Source: Thalassomonas haliotis
GTDB taxonomy: Bacteria > Pseudomonadota > Gammaproteobacteria > Enterobacterales > Alteromonadaceae
NCBI RefSeq assembly: GCF_028657945.1
Contig: NZ_CP059693.1
Coordinates: 3,596,001-3,660,000 of the forward strand
Reading direction: 5' to 3'
Length of the DNA: 64,000 nt
Shown: positions 27,714-37,342 of the stretch, piece after piece
Layout: the number at the start of each line of letters is the position of its first letter
How positions within the stretch are numbered: the first letter of the stretch is position 1
Notes under the pieces: generated by a model
Database searches by the model: none
Seen by the model: only the letters and a program-made list of their open reading frames with translations
Told to the model about the DNA's origin: nothing
Position numbers and translations under genes: made by a program

Positions 27714-29146
27714 ACAGCGCCAACAGTTACCACTTTAATCCTTTTTCCTTTGTTACCCGGATTAACGATGAGATCTTGATCAATACTGTGCCCCACAACC
27801 GGGCCACCTTTTCGGCAGACTTTCAGCCGGTTATCGACTTCTTTTTGCAAAAAGAGGAACTTAGCAAGGAAGAGATTTTAAAATGTATCGCGCCGTCGCG
27901 CCTGGAAGAGCTAGTATCAAAACGTATCTTGCTTGAAGGCCCGGCGCAAAAACTCGAAGGCCGCTATTCGCGCCAGCTCGGCTATTTCACTATGATTTCC
28001 AAACAGCCGGAGGCGGTGCAGGAGCAGCTGCAAGGCTCCCATGCCCTGATCCTCGGGGTGGGCGCCATCGGCAGCCATATCTGCTGGAACCTGGCGGCAA
28101 TAGGGGTTGGTAAAATTACCCTGCTGGATTTTGACACCATAGAAGAAAGTAATTTGAACCGCCAGCTGATGTATACCCCCCAAGATATCGACCGGGTAAA
28201 AGTGGACGTACTGGCACAAAGAATCCGGGAATTTAACCCGGAAATTCAAGTGGCAACCCTAAACCAGAAAATCACCTGTCAGGCGGATGTTGAAGCCCTG
28301 CTGCCCGGCGTCAATTTGCTGGTGAAAGCCATCGACAGCCCGGAAGATTCCATGGCCTGGGTCAATGCCGCCTGCGTGAAAGCCGAAGTGCCCTATGTCA
28401 CCGGCGGCTTTTTAGACTATACCGCCGTGGCCGGTCCCAATTATATTCCCGGCAAGTCCAGTTGTTTTGCCTGCCAGGGAGACGCCGGCGATGTCCAGCG
28501 CTTACACGGCACCGGGCCGACTTTTGGCCCGCTGACCACACTGGTCACGTCCATGCTGTCGATGATCGCCTTTAAAATATTGATCGGCAAAGCCGACGGC
28601 TACGCCAACAAGGTCTATATGTACAATGCCGACAACGGCAGCTGGGACATGGAACAGGTCACTCCGGCACTAGCCTGCAAAGTCTGCGGGGCAAGCCCGG
28701 CCAAACCCGAGCAAGACACGGCTGCCCTGATCAGCAAGCCCCTGGTGATGTTTCGCAGCCTGTTTGTCGCCGTGCTGATACTCACAGTGATCCTCGGGGA
28801 GATTTACCAGCAGCCCCTGGTCGGGGTCATGACCTTTTTCGGCATCTTTATCGCCATCCCCGTGGTGAAAAAAATTCACGCCGACGACCTGTTAAAAACC
28901 CGGCGCGAGTTTTTTGTGATGACCTGCATCTATATAGGTTTTAGCCTTATCGGCCTGGTCATAGGCAATATCACGGACGAGAGCTTTGTCCTGCCGACAA
29001 GCCTCAGGGGCATATTCGACACTATGCAGCTGATCAGCGCGACCATCATTCAGGCGACAATCAGCATCGCCATCATCTTTTTATCCCTGTGCGGCGTAAT
29101 GGAATATGGCCCTAAGCTGGTTAATTTCCTCAATGAGGATTTATAG
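27710..29146 (+). CDS. ThiF/E1-like adenylyltransferase fused to C-terminal membrane helices
   Basis: A 478-residue protein. The N-terminal 100 residues look like a small recognition domain. The E1/ThiF domain follows: GVGAIGS at 116-122, LLDFDTIEESNLNRQ with Asp140/Asp142 and Arg151, and a zinc tetrad formed by C252FAC255 and C323KVC326. The last 130 residues contain about four hydrophobic helices, which is unusual for this family. E1-like enzymes activate C-terminal carboxylates with ATP. MccB in microcin C and PaaA in pantocin use the fold to modify ribosomal peptides. Here it overlaps the M50 gene by four bases and belongs to the same operon, so activation of the peptide C-terminus at the membrane is a reasonable hypothesis. 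A classical catalytic Cys beyond the zinc site is not obvious. Confidence 0.8.
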   Translation: MNSANSYHFNPFSFVTRINDEILINTVPHNRATFSADFQPVIDFFLQKEELSKEEILKCIAPSRLEELVSKRILLEGPAQKLEGRYSRQLGYFTMISKQPEAVQEQLQGSHALILGVGAIGSHICWNLAAIGVGKITLLDFDTIEESNLNRQLMYTPQDIDRVKVDVLAQRIREFNPEIQVATLNQKITCQADVEALLPGVNLLVKAIDSPEDSMAWVNAACVKAEVPYVTGGFLDYTAVAGPNYIPGKSSCFACQGDAGDVQRLHGTGPTFGPLTTLVTSMLSMIAFKILIGKADGYANKVYMYNADNGSWDMEQVTPALACKVCGASPAKPEQDTAALISKPLVMFRSLFVAVLILTVILGEIYQQPLVGVMTFFGIFIAIPVVKKIHADDLLKTRREFFVMTCIYIGFSLIGLVIGNITDESFVLPTSLRGIFDTMQLISATIIQATISIAIIFLSLCGVMEYGPKLVNFLNEDL

Positions 29147-29271
29147 ATGATATGACCTGGTTAACACCCTAAATCCGAAAAGATAACTTTATTACAAGTA
29201 GTTTCACAATGATAGCAGGGCATTCCCCCTTGACATCAAAGATTAATACAAGCGGATACAGAGATCAGAAC

Positions 29272-29955
29272 ATGAACATTATCAATATATACACAGGCCT
29301 GTTGTTCTCTCCCCAGCAGGCATTTGCGCAAGCCTTACGGTTAAAAGTGATTACCTTATTTTTCCCTTTGGCTGCCGCCTTAGTGATCACCGCCCTGCTC
29401 AATACCTATTATTATGCCGCCGTGGATATGCCCTGGTTGCTTGAGCGCATGGTGGCTGACATTCCCGACGACCAGAAACAAACGGTATTAGACTCGCTGT
29501 CAAAAGGCCGCCTGCTCGGCATCAGCCTGGTGGGGGTGGTTTTTCTCACCGTTTCCATTAATTTATTCCGGGCTTTTATCTACTGGTTTGTGCTCAAAGT
29601 CAAAGGAGAAGCTCAACGTTTTGTCCGCCTGTTTGCCATCGTCATGTGGTCTACTGCGCCGCTGCTGCTGATATTACCCGCCGGGATGTTAAATATTTAC
29701 CTGAGCGCAGGCCAGGCCCTGTTGCCGAACGACGTCAACCCGGTATCGCTGAACCAGTTGTTCTTTAAGCTCTCGGGGGATTCTGACTGGGGCCAGCTGC
29801 TGTCGACTTTTAGTTTGATCAACATCTGGGAGATCTTTTTGATCATTATCGGCCTGAAACTGGCAACCTCGCTGTCCATCAAACAGTCTTTTGCCATCGC
29901 CCTTGTTCCTGAGCTCGTTATCTACGGCCTTTGGATAACAACTTTGCTGTTATAA
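29272..29955 (+). CDS. Yip1-like integral membrane protein
   Basis: A 227-residue protein starting at MNIINIYTGLLFSPQQAF. The frame reaches 29209, but the earlier 21 residues are polar, with no family sequence. It has about five membrane helices (around residues 25-45, 85-105, 115-140, 180-200 and 205-227) and a cytosolic N-terminus, the Yip1/DUF1282 arrangement. No enzymatic motif is seen. It sits between the ThiF-like gene and the exporter on the same strand, so it is probably an accessory, for example immunity or an assembly factor for the peptide product. Confidence 0.6.
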   Translation: MNIINIYTGLLFSPQQAFAQALRLKVITLFFPLAAALVITALLNTYYYAAVDMPWLLERMVADIPDDQKQTVLDSLSKGRLLGISLVGVVFLTVSINLFRAFIYWFVLKVKGEAQRFVRLFAIVMWSTAPLLLILPAGMLNIYLSAGQALLPNDVNPVSLNQLFFKLSGDSDWGQLLSTFSLINIWEIFLIIIGLKLATSLSIKQSFAIALVPELVIYGLWITTLLL

Positions 29956-29971
29956 ATGCGGAGAGAACATC

Positions 29972-31210
29972 ATGAGTAAGCTATTTTGGAGCCTGGCCAT
30001 GGTCTTTATTCTGGCATCCCCTTTACTGCTGCGTGTCTTTAGCCAGGCCCACGAGGTTGATGTCGAAGTAGACCGGGTAACAAACCGGGTGATCCGCGAC
30101 TCAGTGCTCTCTTCCGGCAACTTAGTCTATAACGAAGAAGCCCGGCTGACCCCGGAAATCATCGCCCGGGTCACTTCGGTGCAGGTGGTGGAAGGAGACA
30201 AGGTAGAAAAAGGCCAGCCGCTGATTTACCTGGAAGACTTAGCTCTTAAGGAAGTGATCTTTTTACAGCAGGCCCAGGTGGCTATTGATGTCGAAAATGT
30301 CGACCGCCAGCAAATCAATGTTAACAATTTACAGGCCAGGTTCGAGCGCATCGCCCGCCTGCTTGATAAGGGGATTATTACCCGGGAAAACTATGACGAT
30401 GCTTACTACCAGCTAAAAGCGGCCAGGTCGGATCTTGAGGCGAGCAAACTTAATGTCAAACGCTCGAAAGCCGCTTTAAAACAGGCCAGGCAAAGGCTGC
30501 GGCAAACCGTGATTAAAGCGCCTATGTCCGGCACTGTGGTGGCGGTAAGCATCAAACCCGGGGAAACGGCGGTGCCCAGCACCACGGGCATTCCCGGTTC
30601 AAGTTTGATCACCATAGCAAACGAAGCCTCGATTGCGGTGGATCTCAATGTTGATGAAAATGATATCGGCAACCTGTCCATAAACGGCGAAGCCTATATC
30701 AGTTGCCCGACCTTGCCCGAAGGCGGTTTAAAAGGGCAGATCAGCGAAATAGCCATAGCGCCGCGCAATGCCTCACAGGCTTTCGCCGCCAACGATGCCA
30801 CCGGCCGCTCTTATTCGGTGAAAGTCGCGCTGTTGGAAAAGCGCCCGGCACAACTGCGCAGCGGCATGTCGTGCCGGGCCAAGATATATACCAGCAATCC
30901 CGACCCGGCGTTAACCGTACCGGTACAGGCCATTATGAGCGAACGCTTAACGGATGACGACGGTGTCAGCTTGCCAAGGGGCCAGCGCAGCAAAGGCAAA
31001 AAATATGTTTTTGTTGCCAGCAAGGGCCGCACCGAAAAACGCACGGTTGTCACCGGGGCTGCCGATGACGAATACCAGGAAGTTAAACTCGGCTTAAAAG
31101 CAAATGAGAAAATTGTGATCGGGCCATCGCGCACGCTCAGCTCGCTGCAAGATAAAACACCTATTGTCGAAATACAGAGCCAAGGGGAAAGTTATGCCCT
31201 GCTTAATTAA
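29972..31210 (+). CDS. Periplasmic adaptor (membrane-fusion protein) of a MacA/HlyD type exporter
   Basis: A 412-residue protein with one N-terminal anchor (residues 5-25). A lipoyl half follows (TPEIIARVTSVQVVEGDKVEKGQPLIYLED), then a helical hairpin about 85-175 rich in Gln/Leu/Arg, the second lipoyl half (VIKAPMSGTVVAV) and beta-barrel domains. This order is typical of MacA. It bridges the inner-membrane ABC transporter to an outer-membrane channel, which is not encoded here, so TolC would have to be recruited. GGAGAGAACATC precedes the ATG, and the stop lies inside the next gene (17-base overlap). Confidence 0.9.
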   Translation: MSKLFWSLAMVFILASPLLLRVFSQAHEVDVEVDRVTNRVIRDSVLSSGNLVYNEEARLTPEIIARVTSVQVVEGDKVEKGQPLIYLEDLALKEVIFLQQAQVAIDVENVDRQQINVNNLQARFERIARLLDKGIITRENYDDAYYQLKAARSDLEASKLNVKRSKAALKQARQRLRQTVIKAPMSGTVVAVSIKPGETAVPSTTGIPGSSLITIANEASIAVDLNVDENDIGNLSINGEAYISCPTLPEGGLKGQISEIAIAPRNASQAFAANDATGRSYSVKVALLEKRPAQLRSGMSCRAKIYTSNPDPALTVPVQAIMSERLTDDDGVSLPRGQRSKGKKYVFVASKGRTEKRTVVTGAADDEYQEVKLGLKANEKIVIGPSRTLSSLQDKTPIVEIQSQGESYALLN

Positions 31211-31943
31211 TCTCTCGGGTATCACCAAAAAATACCACCTCGGCGGACGTGATATTTTTGCCCTTCACCAGCTGGATCTCAGTATTCAAACCAATGAATA
31301 TCTCGCCATTATCGGCGCATCCGGCTCCGGCAAGTCGACCCTGATGAATATTCTCGGCTGCCTCGACCGGCCGTCTTTTGGCAGCTATGCCCTAGACGGC
31401 AAAGATATCAGCCAGATGTCGGACAATGCACTTTCCCAGGTACGCAACCGTAAAATAGGTTTTATTTTTCAAAGCTTTAATTTAATCCCTAACCTGACGG
31501 CACTGCAAAATGTGATGCAGCCGTTAGTGTTCTGGCGTTTAGCGCAAAAAGAAAAAATCGCCATGGCGCAAGCCGAACTGGCGCGGGTTGGCCTGAGCGA
31601 GCGGGAAATGCACCTGCCGAGCGAATTATCCGGCGGCCAGAGACAACGCATTGCCATTGCCCGGGCACTGGTCACCCGCCCCTCTTTGCTGCTGGCAGAT
31701 GAACCGACCGGCAACCTGGATAGCAAGACCACAGCGGATATCATGAAACTGTTCGACCGCCTGCACGATGAGGGGCAAACCGTGGTGCTGGTGACACACG
31801 ATCAGGATATCGCAAGCCGCTGCCAGCGCAGCATTACCCTGGTCGACGGCCGGATTGCCCGGGATGAACACCAAGATAAAGCCAACTCCCTTCATCGGGT
31901 GACTGACGCAGACACGCTAACCCGCCAGGCGCTATTATTATGA
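31194..31943 (+). CDS. ABC transporter ATPase, MacB/LolD type
   Basis: A 249-residue nucleotide-binding protein. I start at the ATG 31194 (MPCLINLSGITKKY), with AGGGGAAAG upstream. The frame extends 30 bases further without merit. Walker A is GASGSGKST (41-49), the signature is LSGGQRQRIAIARAL, Walker B is LLLADEPTGNLD and the switch His is in VTHD. It is the ATPase half of a MacB-type pair, with the permease encoded next (ATGA overlap). MacAB systems power export of peptides and toxins through a mechanotransmission mechanism. Confidence 0.93.
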   Translation: MPCLINLSGITKKYHLGGRDIFALHQLDLSIQTNEYLAIIGASGSGKSTLMNILGCLDRPSFGSYALDGKDISQMSDNALSQVRNRKIGFIFQSFNLIPNLTALQNVMQPLVFWRLAQKEKIAMAQAELARVGLSEREMHLPSELSGGQRQRIAIARALVTRPSLLLADEPTGNLDSKTTADIMKLFDRLHDEGQTVVLVTHDQDIASRCQRSITLVDGRIARDEHQDKANSLHRVTDADTLTRQALLL

Positions 31944-33172
31944 TACACGTTTTCTATCAATGCTTTATCCAGGCAATAAACAGCATCCGCTCGCGGGTAT
32001 CGCGCAGCCTGATCACCTCAATCGGCATAGTGGTCAGTGTCGCCTCTGTTATCACGGTTGTCTCCATTATCCAGGGCATGTCTTACTCCATCATGAGAAA
32101 TTTTGACGGTTTAGGCGCCAATGTGCTGACCATACAGTCGGACACCTCGTTTCAGCAAAGGCTGCTGGGGGAATTTAACCGCCTGACCATGGCCGATTAT
32201 ATCCGCATCAAAAGGCATTTTAACGGCGCCGGGCGCATCATTCCCTCGTTTTCCCCCTTCGGGCAATTCGGCGCATTGATTTCCAGCAACGGCCAGGAAA
32301 GCCAGACCCGGGTAGTGGCGGTAACTTCTTCCTACAAGGAAGCGACCCAGGTTTTTCCTTCGACCGGGCGTTTTATTACCGACAGCGACAATACCTCCTC
32401 GCGTAAGGTTTGTATTATCGGCGACCGGGTCAGAAAAAATTTAAAACTGCCACAAAACCCTATCGGCGAATTTATCGAGGTCGGCGGCACTTCCCTCAAA
32501 GTAGTCGGCGTGATGGAAAAACGCGGCGATATCTTCGGCTTAAGCCAGGACGACTATATAGTAGTGCCCTTTACCATAGGCCAGCGGCTGTTGCCGAATG
32601 AAAGCATGCAGGACATCACCATATTATTCAATGTCGATGATATCTCCAGATTGCGCACCTTGCAGGTAGAAATCGAAGACCTGCTCAGGCAAACCCATGA
32701 GTTGTCACCGAGTCAGGAAGATGATTTTCGGGTACAAACGCCGCAGCAGTTAACCCAGTCCATCACCAGCATTATGGACACTATTACTTTAGTGCTCGGC
32801 GGCGTGGTCGGTATCTCGTTAATTGTCAGCGGCATCGGCATTATGAATACCATGCTGATGTCGGTTTCCGAGCGCACCCGGGAAATCGGCATATGCAAGG
32901 CGCTGGGCTTTGGCCGCCATGTGATCCTGCTGCAATATCTGATAGAAGCGGTGATTTTATCCTTCCTCGGCGGCGTGGTGGGTTTGCTGTGCGGCTGGCT
33001 GTGTGGCTTTTTGGCCATGCTGTTTATTCCCGGGCTGCCAGAGCCGATCATCCCTTTGTGGGCGGTCACCCTGGCGCTGGCCTTTTCGAGTTTTATCGGC
33101 CTTATTTTTGGCGTGGTGCCTGCGGCCAAGGCCTCAGATCTGGATCCTATCACCGCACTGCGTTATGAATAA
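31940..33172 (+). CDS. ABC transporter permease, MacB/FtsX type
   Basis: A 410-residue permease. One N-terminal helix (about 15-45) is followed by a large periplasmic domain (about 50-275, MacB_PCD type), then three C-terminal helices with the FtsX pattern (IVSGIGIMNTMLMSVSERTREIGICKALG and FLGGVVGLLCGW). In canonical MacB the ATPase is fused to this protein. Here the two are separate genes overlapping as ATGA. It completes the exporter with the adaptor and is the last gene of the peptide locus. Confidence 0.92.
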   Translation: MIHVFYQCFIQAINSIRSRVSRSLITSIGIVVSVASVITVVSIIQGMSYSIMRNFDGLGANVLTIQSDTSFQQRLLGEFNRLTMADYIRIKRHFNGAGRIIPSFSPFGQFGALISSNGQESQTRVVAVTSSYKEATQVFPSTGRFITDSDNTSSRKVCIIGDRVRKNLKLPQNPIGEFIEVGGTSLKVVGVMEKRGDIFGLSQDDYIVVPFTIGQRLLPNESMQDITILFNVDDISRLRTLQVEIEDLLRQTHELSPSQEDDFRVQTPQQLTQSITSIMDTITLVLGGVVGISLIVSGIGIMNTMLMSVSERTREIGICKALGFGRHVILLQYLIEAVILSFLGGVVGLLCGWLCGFLAMLFIPGLPEPIIPLWAVTLALAFSSFIGLIFGVVPAAKASDLDPITALRYE

Positions 33173-33694
33173 TGCTCTCCAATAGGGGAAAAATAGCCAC
33201 GAGCCTCTGTGCTTTACAGTATTTAGCAACATTGAGTTTTCGGGATACCTCCCCCAGCGGCGAGTATCTTGCGGCAATAAAAACTCACGCCGCATGGCAA
33301 ACTCTGGCTCTATACCCCACCCGGCCAAATGACTTTCCAACATGTGAGACAGCAAAGCTTTACGCGATAGAGCAACACAAGACGGGATACCGGTATTGAC
33401 GCTAAAAGCTTGCAGCCGGCACGCCTTTGCAGCGATTCTCCTTCACAGGGCGACAGACAAGTTAGCCCGAAAGTGAAAGGCTAATGTACAAAAAAATCGG
33501 CTTTTATCCCCAGATGGCTATGGCCCGGCAGTAAGATTTTTGGGAACAACAATATATTTGACAATCACTTAGTTTTTTCCTCCGGCATAGGAGTCCTTAA
33601 TATGCTGTGCAATCCCGCCTGATTTCATCATCGCACATGCCCGACTTGAGCCGACACTTCATGCCCGCCTTAGTCAAGCCCTCCTTTTCTGTGC
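33173..33694. other. Intergenic region between the peptide export locus and tamB
   Basis: About 520 bp between convergent units. The short frames in it run across each other and lack ribosome sites. I see no convincing terminator hairpin or RNA gene. Confidence 0.45.
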
Positions 33695-36600
33695 TCACTT
33701 TTCTTGTTTGTCTTTTGTACCGCCAAACTGCTTTTTATAATTGATACTGGTACTGATTTCATCACCGCTGATCGCTTCTAATGAAATGCCCGGCGACAGC
33801 CGGTATTCGATGATCCATCCGGCTTCGATATCATTATCGGCGTCGATGCCGGTACCATAACGGACATTAAGCCGACTGTTGATTTTCGCGCCAATATCGA
33901 CCCGGGTCCCGTTACCGACATGTTTACTCGACAGCCAGAGACTGTCGATGCCCAGTTGATCGCCGATTTTTTGCACCAGCTTGTTGGCGCCCTCAATCCC
34001 CAGGCCGATGGCGGCATTGGCCAAAGCGCTGCCTTCGTTTTGCGACAACGAACCTATGGCGCGCCCGGTGATCAATAAGGATAAAACATTTTCTTGCGCC
34101 ATTGCCGGTGATGAAAACAGCCGCAAGCGCGGCTTATTGGCGGTACCATCGACAATAACCCCTACCGTGAGATCATCAATATTGCGCGTCGCCTGAAATT
34201 GTATCCCGGGATTATCGGCAGCACCGAGAAACAGCAACTGACCGCGGACAATATCCAGCGTTTGTTTATACACTTCAAATTTTCCCCCGGTTAAGTCCAG
34301 CTGCCCGTAAAGCGCCGGCGGCTGGCCCGTTTGCGCTTGTGCTGTCAACATCCCGGTTATTCCGCTTTTTAAGCCCAAGCCGCGGATCCTGACCTTATCG
34401 CCGGCAACCAGCTTGATATCCAGCTGATAGCCATAAGGTGAAACGGTATCGGCCGGCTCGCCAACAAGCTGCTGATCTTCGGAAACCGCCACCGCCCGGT
34501 CAAGCAGCCCTGTAACTATGATATCCGCCTGCTCTATCGCTATCTTGCCTTTCACATCAAGGTGCTGCTGTTGGTAATGCAGCTGCAATTGCGGCGACAC
34601 TACCAGCTGATGATCCTGGCTGCTGTTCAAGCTGACCTCCTGCCCCTCAAGCGCAAGCTCGGCGGAAAAAGGCGCCGCCAGGGACGATTTTCCGCTTAGC
34701 GTTAACGCCCCTTGCCGGTGATGCAGTTTGCCCGACAGGCTGAGCTGATCTTGCCGGCTGTTCAGCGTCACCTGGCTGTTGTTGATGTCGATACCCCATT
34801 CGTCAATCACCAGACGCTTGATATCAAGCACTCCGCTGCCGTCAAGCCGTGGCTGTTGCCAGGTGCCGCTGACGGCGAACTTTTGCTGCAGGTGCATCTC
34901 GACTTGATCAAGTCGCCCTTGCCTGTCCTTGAGCCAGTCAAACTGATGCAGATTTACCGCCAGTGTCCCGGTTATTGCCGATAAATCCGTTAGCGGCCAT
35001 TGCCCGGTGAATTGCGCCTTGATGTGATCTTCATCCGGCAAACGCAGATCAAGCCGGCCCTTGACTTGCTCGTCGGTCAAAATACTGTCAAAGTGCAGCC
35101 GCGGGATACGAATAGCATGCCAGGCAGCAGAGTCCGCACCGCCGTTAACGGGCGTAGGTAAAAACCACTTGATGTCCGTTTGCTTTAAGGCAAGAGTGAG
35201 CGCTTTATCCGGCGAAAATGTCAGCGACAGCTCACCGCTTGGCGCCTCCAGCTGAGATTGCCAGTCGGAACTGTTCAGCAAAGCGCCATGCCCCTGCCAA
35301 ACGGCGGTTAACTCCTGCCCCTGCCGGCTTTTTATGGCCAGTTGCCGCCACTTGAGTCCGATTGCAGGCGTAGCAAGCGTTAATGCCGGAATATCAAGAT
35401 CGGCAGCCGCAGCTTTTATCTGGCCGCCGGTTCCCGCCAACATCATCTGACCGTTAATTTCACCGTCAAGCTCACCGTCAAAAGAGGGTATGGACGATGC
35501 CAACCAGGCTTTTGCCTCGCGAATAACCGGCGCAATGCGCCAGTGGCGGAAACTGGCGTCCAGCTGCCATGCGTCCCGGGAATAATCGCCGCTGAGACAT
35601 AAACGCCCTTGGCCGCTGAGGCATAAATGCTTTATCGCCAGCTTTTCAGCCGAGACTTGTGCCTGCTGCCCGGTAACGGCAACCGCGTTTTGCACCAGCG
35701 GGAGATTCGCTTCGATATTGGTTAACAGCCAGAAAGGCTTGTTTGCCGGTGACGGTTTGCTTTGCCACAGCGGCGCCGTTAACTCTCCGTCAAAGGCCAG
35801 GGCAAGGGCTTGATTTTCCGCGGTCTCGGCGCTGAACTTTACCTTGTGGCGTTTGGCTTCGCCGCTAACAGTTAACCCGGGATGCTTTATCGTCAGTCCG
35901 TTATGGCGTAGCGATTGCGCCCCCAGCCGTCCCTGCCAGTGACGGTTAAAATCAAGCGCCCAGTCAAGGTTTTCAGCGCTGAAATCGCCAAACGCCAAAA
36001 ACCCGATATTGCCCTGGCTGGCCAGGTGCCATTCCTGCTGCTGACGGTTCAGTTGCCAGCTAAGGGCAAGTTTGTCGGCCTTAACCCCGTCAAGGGCGGT
36101 GAAAGTTCCAGCCTGCAATTTGCCTTTGAGGGAAAAGTCCTGCGTTAGCGGCGAAGGCAGCGCAAACTGCCCCGACGCGGTGGCCGCCAGCTCGCCGATG
36201 TCGGCGTGTACGCTCTTTAGGGTGAAGATGCCATCAAGGACATTGGCCTGCAACTGCGCCGATACCGGCCAGGACGCCTGCCCTTGATGCTGCTCTGAGG
36301 GCGACGGCAGCCATGGCCCGGCGATTTTTTTGACTTGCCGGTCGTCAAGCTTAGCCGCCAGCTGCAGCTGGATATCTGCCTCAGCCTGCCAGTTCAGGAC
36401 ATTGGCAATGATCGTTTCGGTATCGAGGCTGAATGTTGAAAGCCAGGGCATATCGGCGGTAAGTGCGCCTTGGGCGGTGAGTTTCGGCCAGGCCAGGTTA
36501 AATTTTACCGCCAGCGTATCAAGAAAAGCCTTTTTCTGGCGCCAGGTTATCGGCTGCTGTTGAGCGCGGATCAGGCCTTCACTTAGCTGTAAGCCCTGTT

Positions 36601-37342
36601 GCCAGCGCCAATCGGATTTCAGGGTTAAGGCGGCGGGCGAATTAAAGCTTACAGCCAATGTCGATGACGAGGCTATTTCCCCCCCTGAGCGCAGCGATAA
36701 CTCCAACTCTGGCCCGCTAAGGGACAAGGCCAGTTGATGCCGCCACTGCTTTGCCAGTTGGAGTTTACCGGCAAGCGTCAGCCGGTGCCCAAGCATGTTT
36801 AGCTGCAAACTTTTCAGGGTTAATTCGCGACTTTGCAGCGCAAGCTTTGCTGCTTTTAGCTGCGATAGCCGGTAGTCCTTCACCGTTTGCCCTGTCCGTT
36901 CAAGCTCGCGGTAATGAAAGGCGTCCAGGGCTAATTTTCCTATGCTCGCCGAAAAAGGCAACTCAAATACCGGCAAATCCGGCAGCTTGGCATCCCGCGG
37001 CCAAGGGGCGGCATCAAAACCCCCGGTATATTCAATGGCGCCTATGGTAATACGCTCACACTCCAGCCGGCGATATATCAACATCAGCCAACGGCACTGC
37101 AACTCAAGCCCGTCGGCCTTAAGCTGCCGCTCCCCCTGACGCCAGTGCAAGGCTGTCAGCCGAACACCTGAGTTCAGGGTGCCGCTTGCCTGGCCCAGTT
37201 TGAGCTGCGCCTGCTGGCTATTGACCCGGTTGACCAGCCATTGCAGCCCGGATTCGCTTGTGATCAGCCAGGAGAGCACCAATAACGAGCAAATCATCAA
37301 TAGCGTCAATAACAGGTTCAGACCTTTGACAGTACGGCTCAC
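33695..37342 (-). CDS. tamB: TamB-family translocation and assembly module protein
   Basis: A 1215-residue AsmA/TamB-type protein: a signal anchor at residues 7-28 (LNLLLTLLMICSLLVLSWLI), a very long beta-rich middle with many short repeats forming a hydrophobic groove, and the conserved C-terminal DUF490/TamB domain (GGKFEVYKQTLDIVRGQLLFLG, NVLSLLITGRAIG, GTRVDIGAKINSRLNVRYG). It spans the periplasm and is linked to lipid transfer and outer-membrane protein assembly. Its start overlaps tamA by four bases, the usual tamAB arrangement. The length is close to the E. coli protein (1259). Confidence 0.95.
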   Translation of the reverse strand: MSRTVKGLNLLLTLLMICSLLVLSWLITSESGLQWLVNRVNSQQAQLKLGQASGTLNSGVRLTALHWRQGERQLKADGLELQCRWLMLIYRRLECERITIGAIEYTGGFDAAPWPRDAKLPDLPVFELPFSASIGKLALDAFHYRELERTGQTVKDYRLSQLKAAKLALQSRELTLKSLQLNMLGHRLTLAGKLQLAKQWRHQLALSLSGPELELSLRSGGEIASSSTLAVSFNSPAALTLKSDWRWQQGLQLSEGLIRAQQQPITWRQKKAFLDTLAVKFNLAWPKLTAQGALTADMPWLSTFSLDTETIIANVLNWQAEADIQLQLAAKLDDRQVKKIAGPWLPSPSEQHQGQASWPVSAQLQANVLDGIFTLKSVHADIGELAATASGQFALPSPLTQDFSLKGKLQAGTFTALDGVKADKLALSWQLNRQQQEWHLASQGNIGFLAFGDFSAENLDWALDFNRHWQGRLGAQSLRHNGLTIKHPGLTVSGEAKRHKVKFSAETAENQALALAFDGELTAPLWQSKPSPANKPFWLLTNIEANLPLVQNAVAVTGQQAQVSAEKLAIKHLCLSGQGRLCLSGDYSRDAWQLDASFRHWRIAPVIREAKAWLASSIPSFDGELDGEINGQMMLAGTGGQIKAAAADLDIPALTLATPAIGLKWRQLAIKSRQGQELTAVWQGHGALLNSSDWQSQLEAPSGELSLTFSPDKALTLALKQTDIKWFLPTPVNGGADSAAWHAIRIPRLHFDSILTDEQVKGRLDLRLPDEDHIKAQFTGQWPLTDLSAITGTLAVNLHQFDWLKDRQGRLDQVEMHLQQKFAVSGTWQQPRLDGSGVLDIKRLVIDEWGIDINNSQVTLNSRQDQLSLSGKLHHRQGALTLSGKSSLAAPFSAELALEGQEVSLNSSQDHQLVVSPQLQLHYQQQHLDVKGKIAIEQADIIVTGLLDRAVAVSEDQQLVGEPADTVSPYGYQLDIKLVAGDKVRIRGLGLKSGITGMLTAQAQTGQPPALYGQLDLTGGKFEVYKQTLDIVRGQLLFLGAADNPGIQFQATRNIDDLTVGVIVDGTANKPRLRLFSSPAMAQENVLSLLITGRAIGSLSQNEGSALANAAIGLGIEGANKLVQKIGDQLGIDSLWLSSKHVGNGTRVDIGAKINSRLNVRYGTGIDADNDIEAGWIIEYRLSPGISLEAISGDEISTSINYKKQFGGTKDKQEK

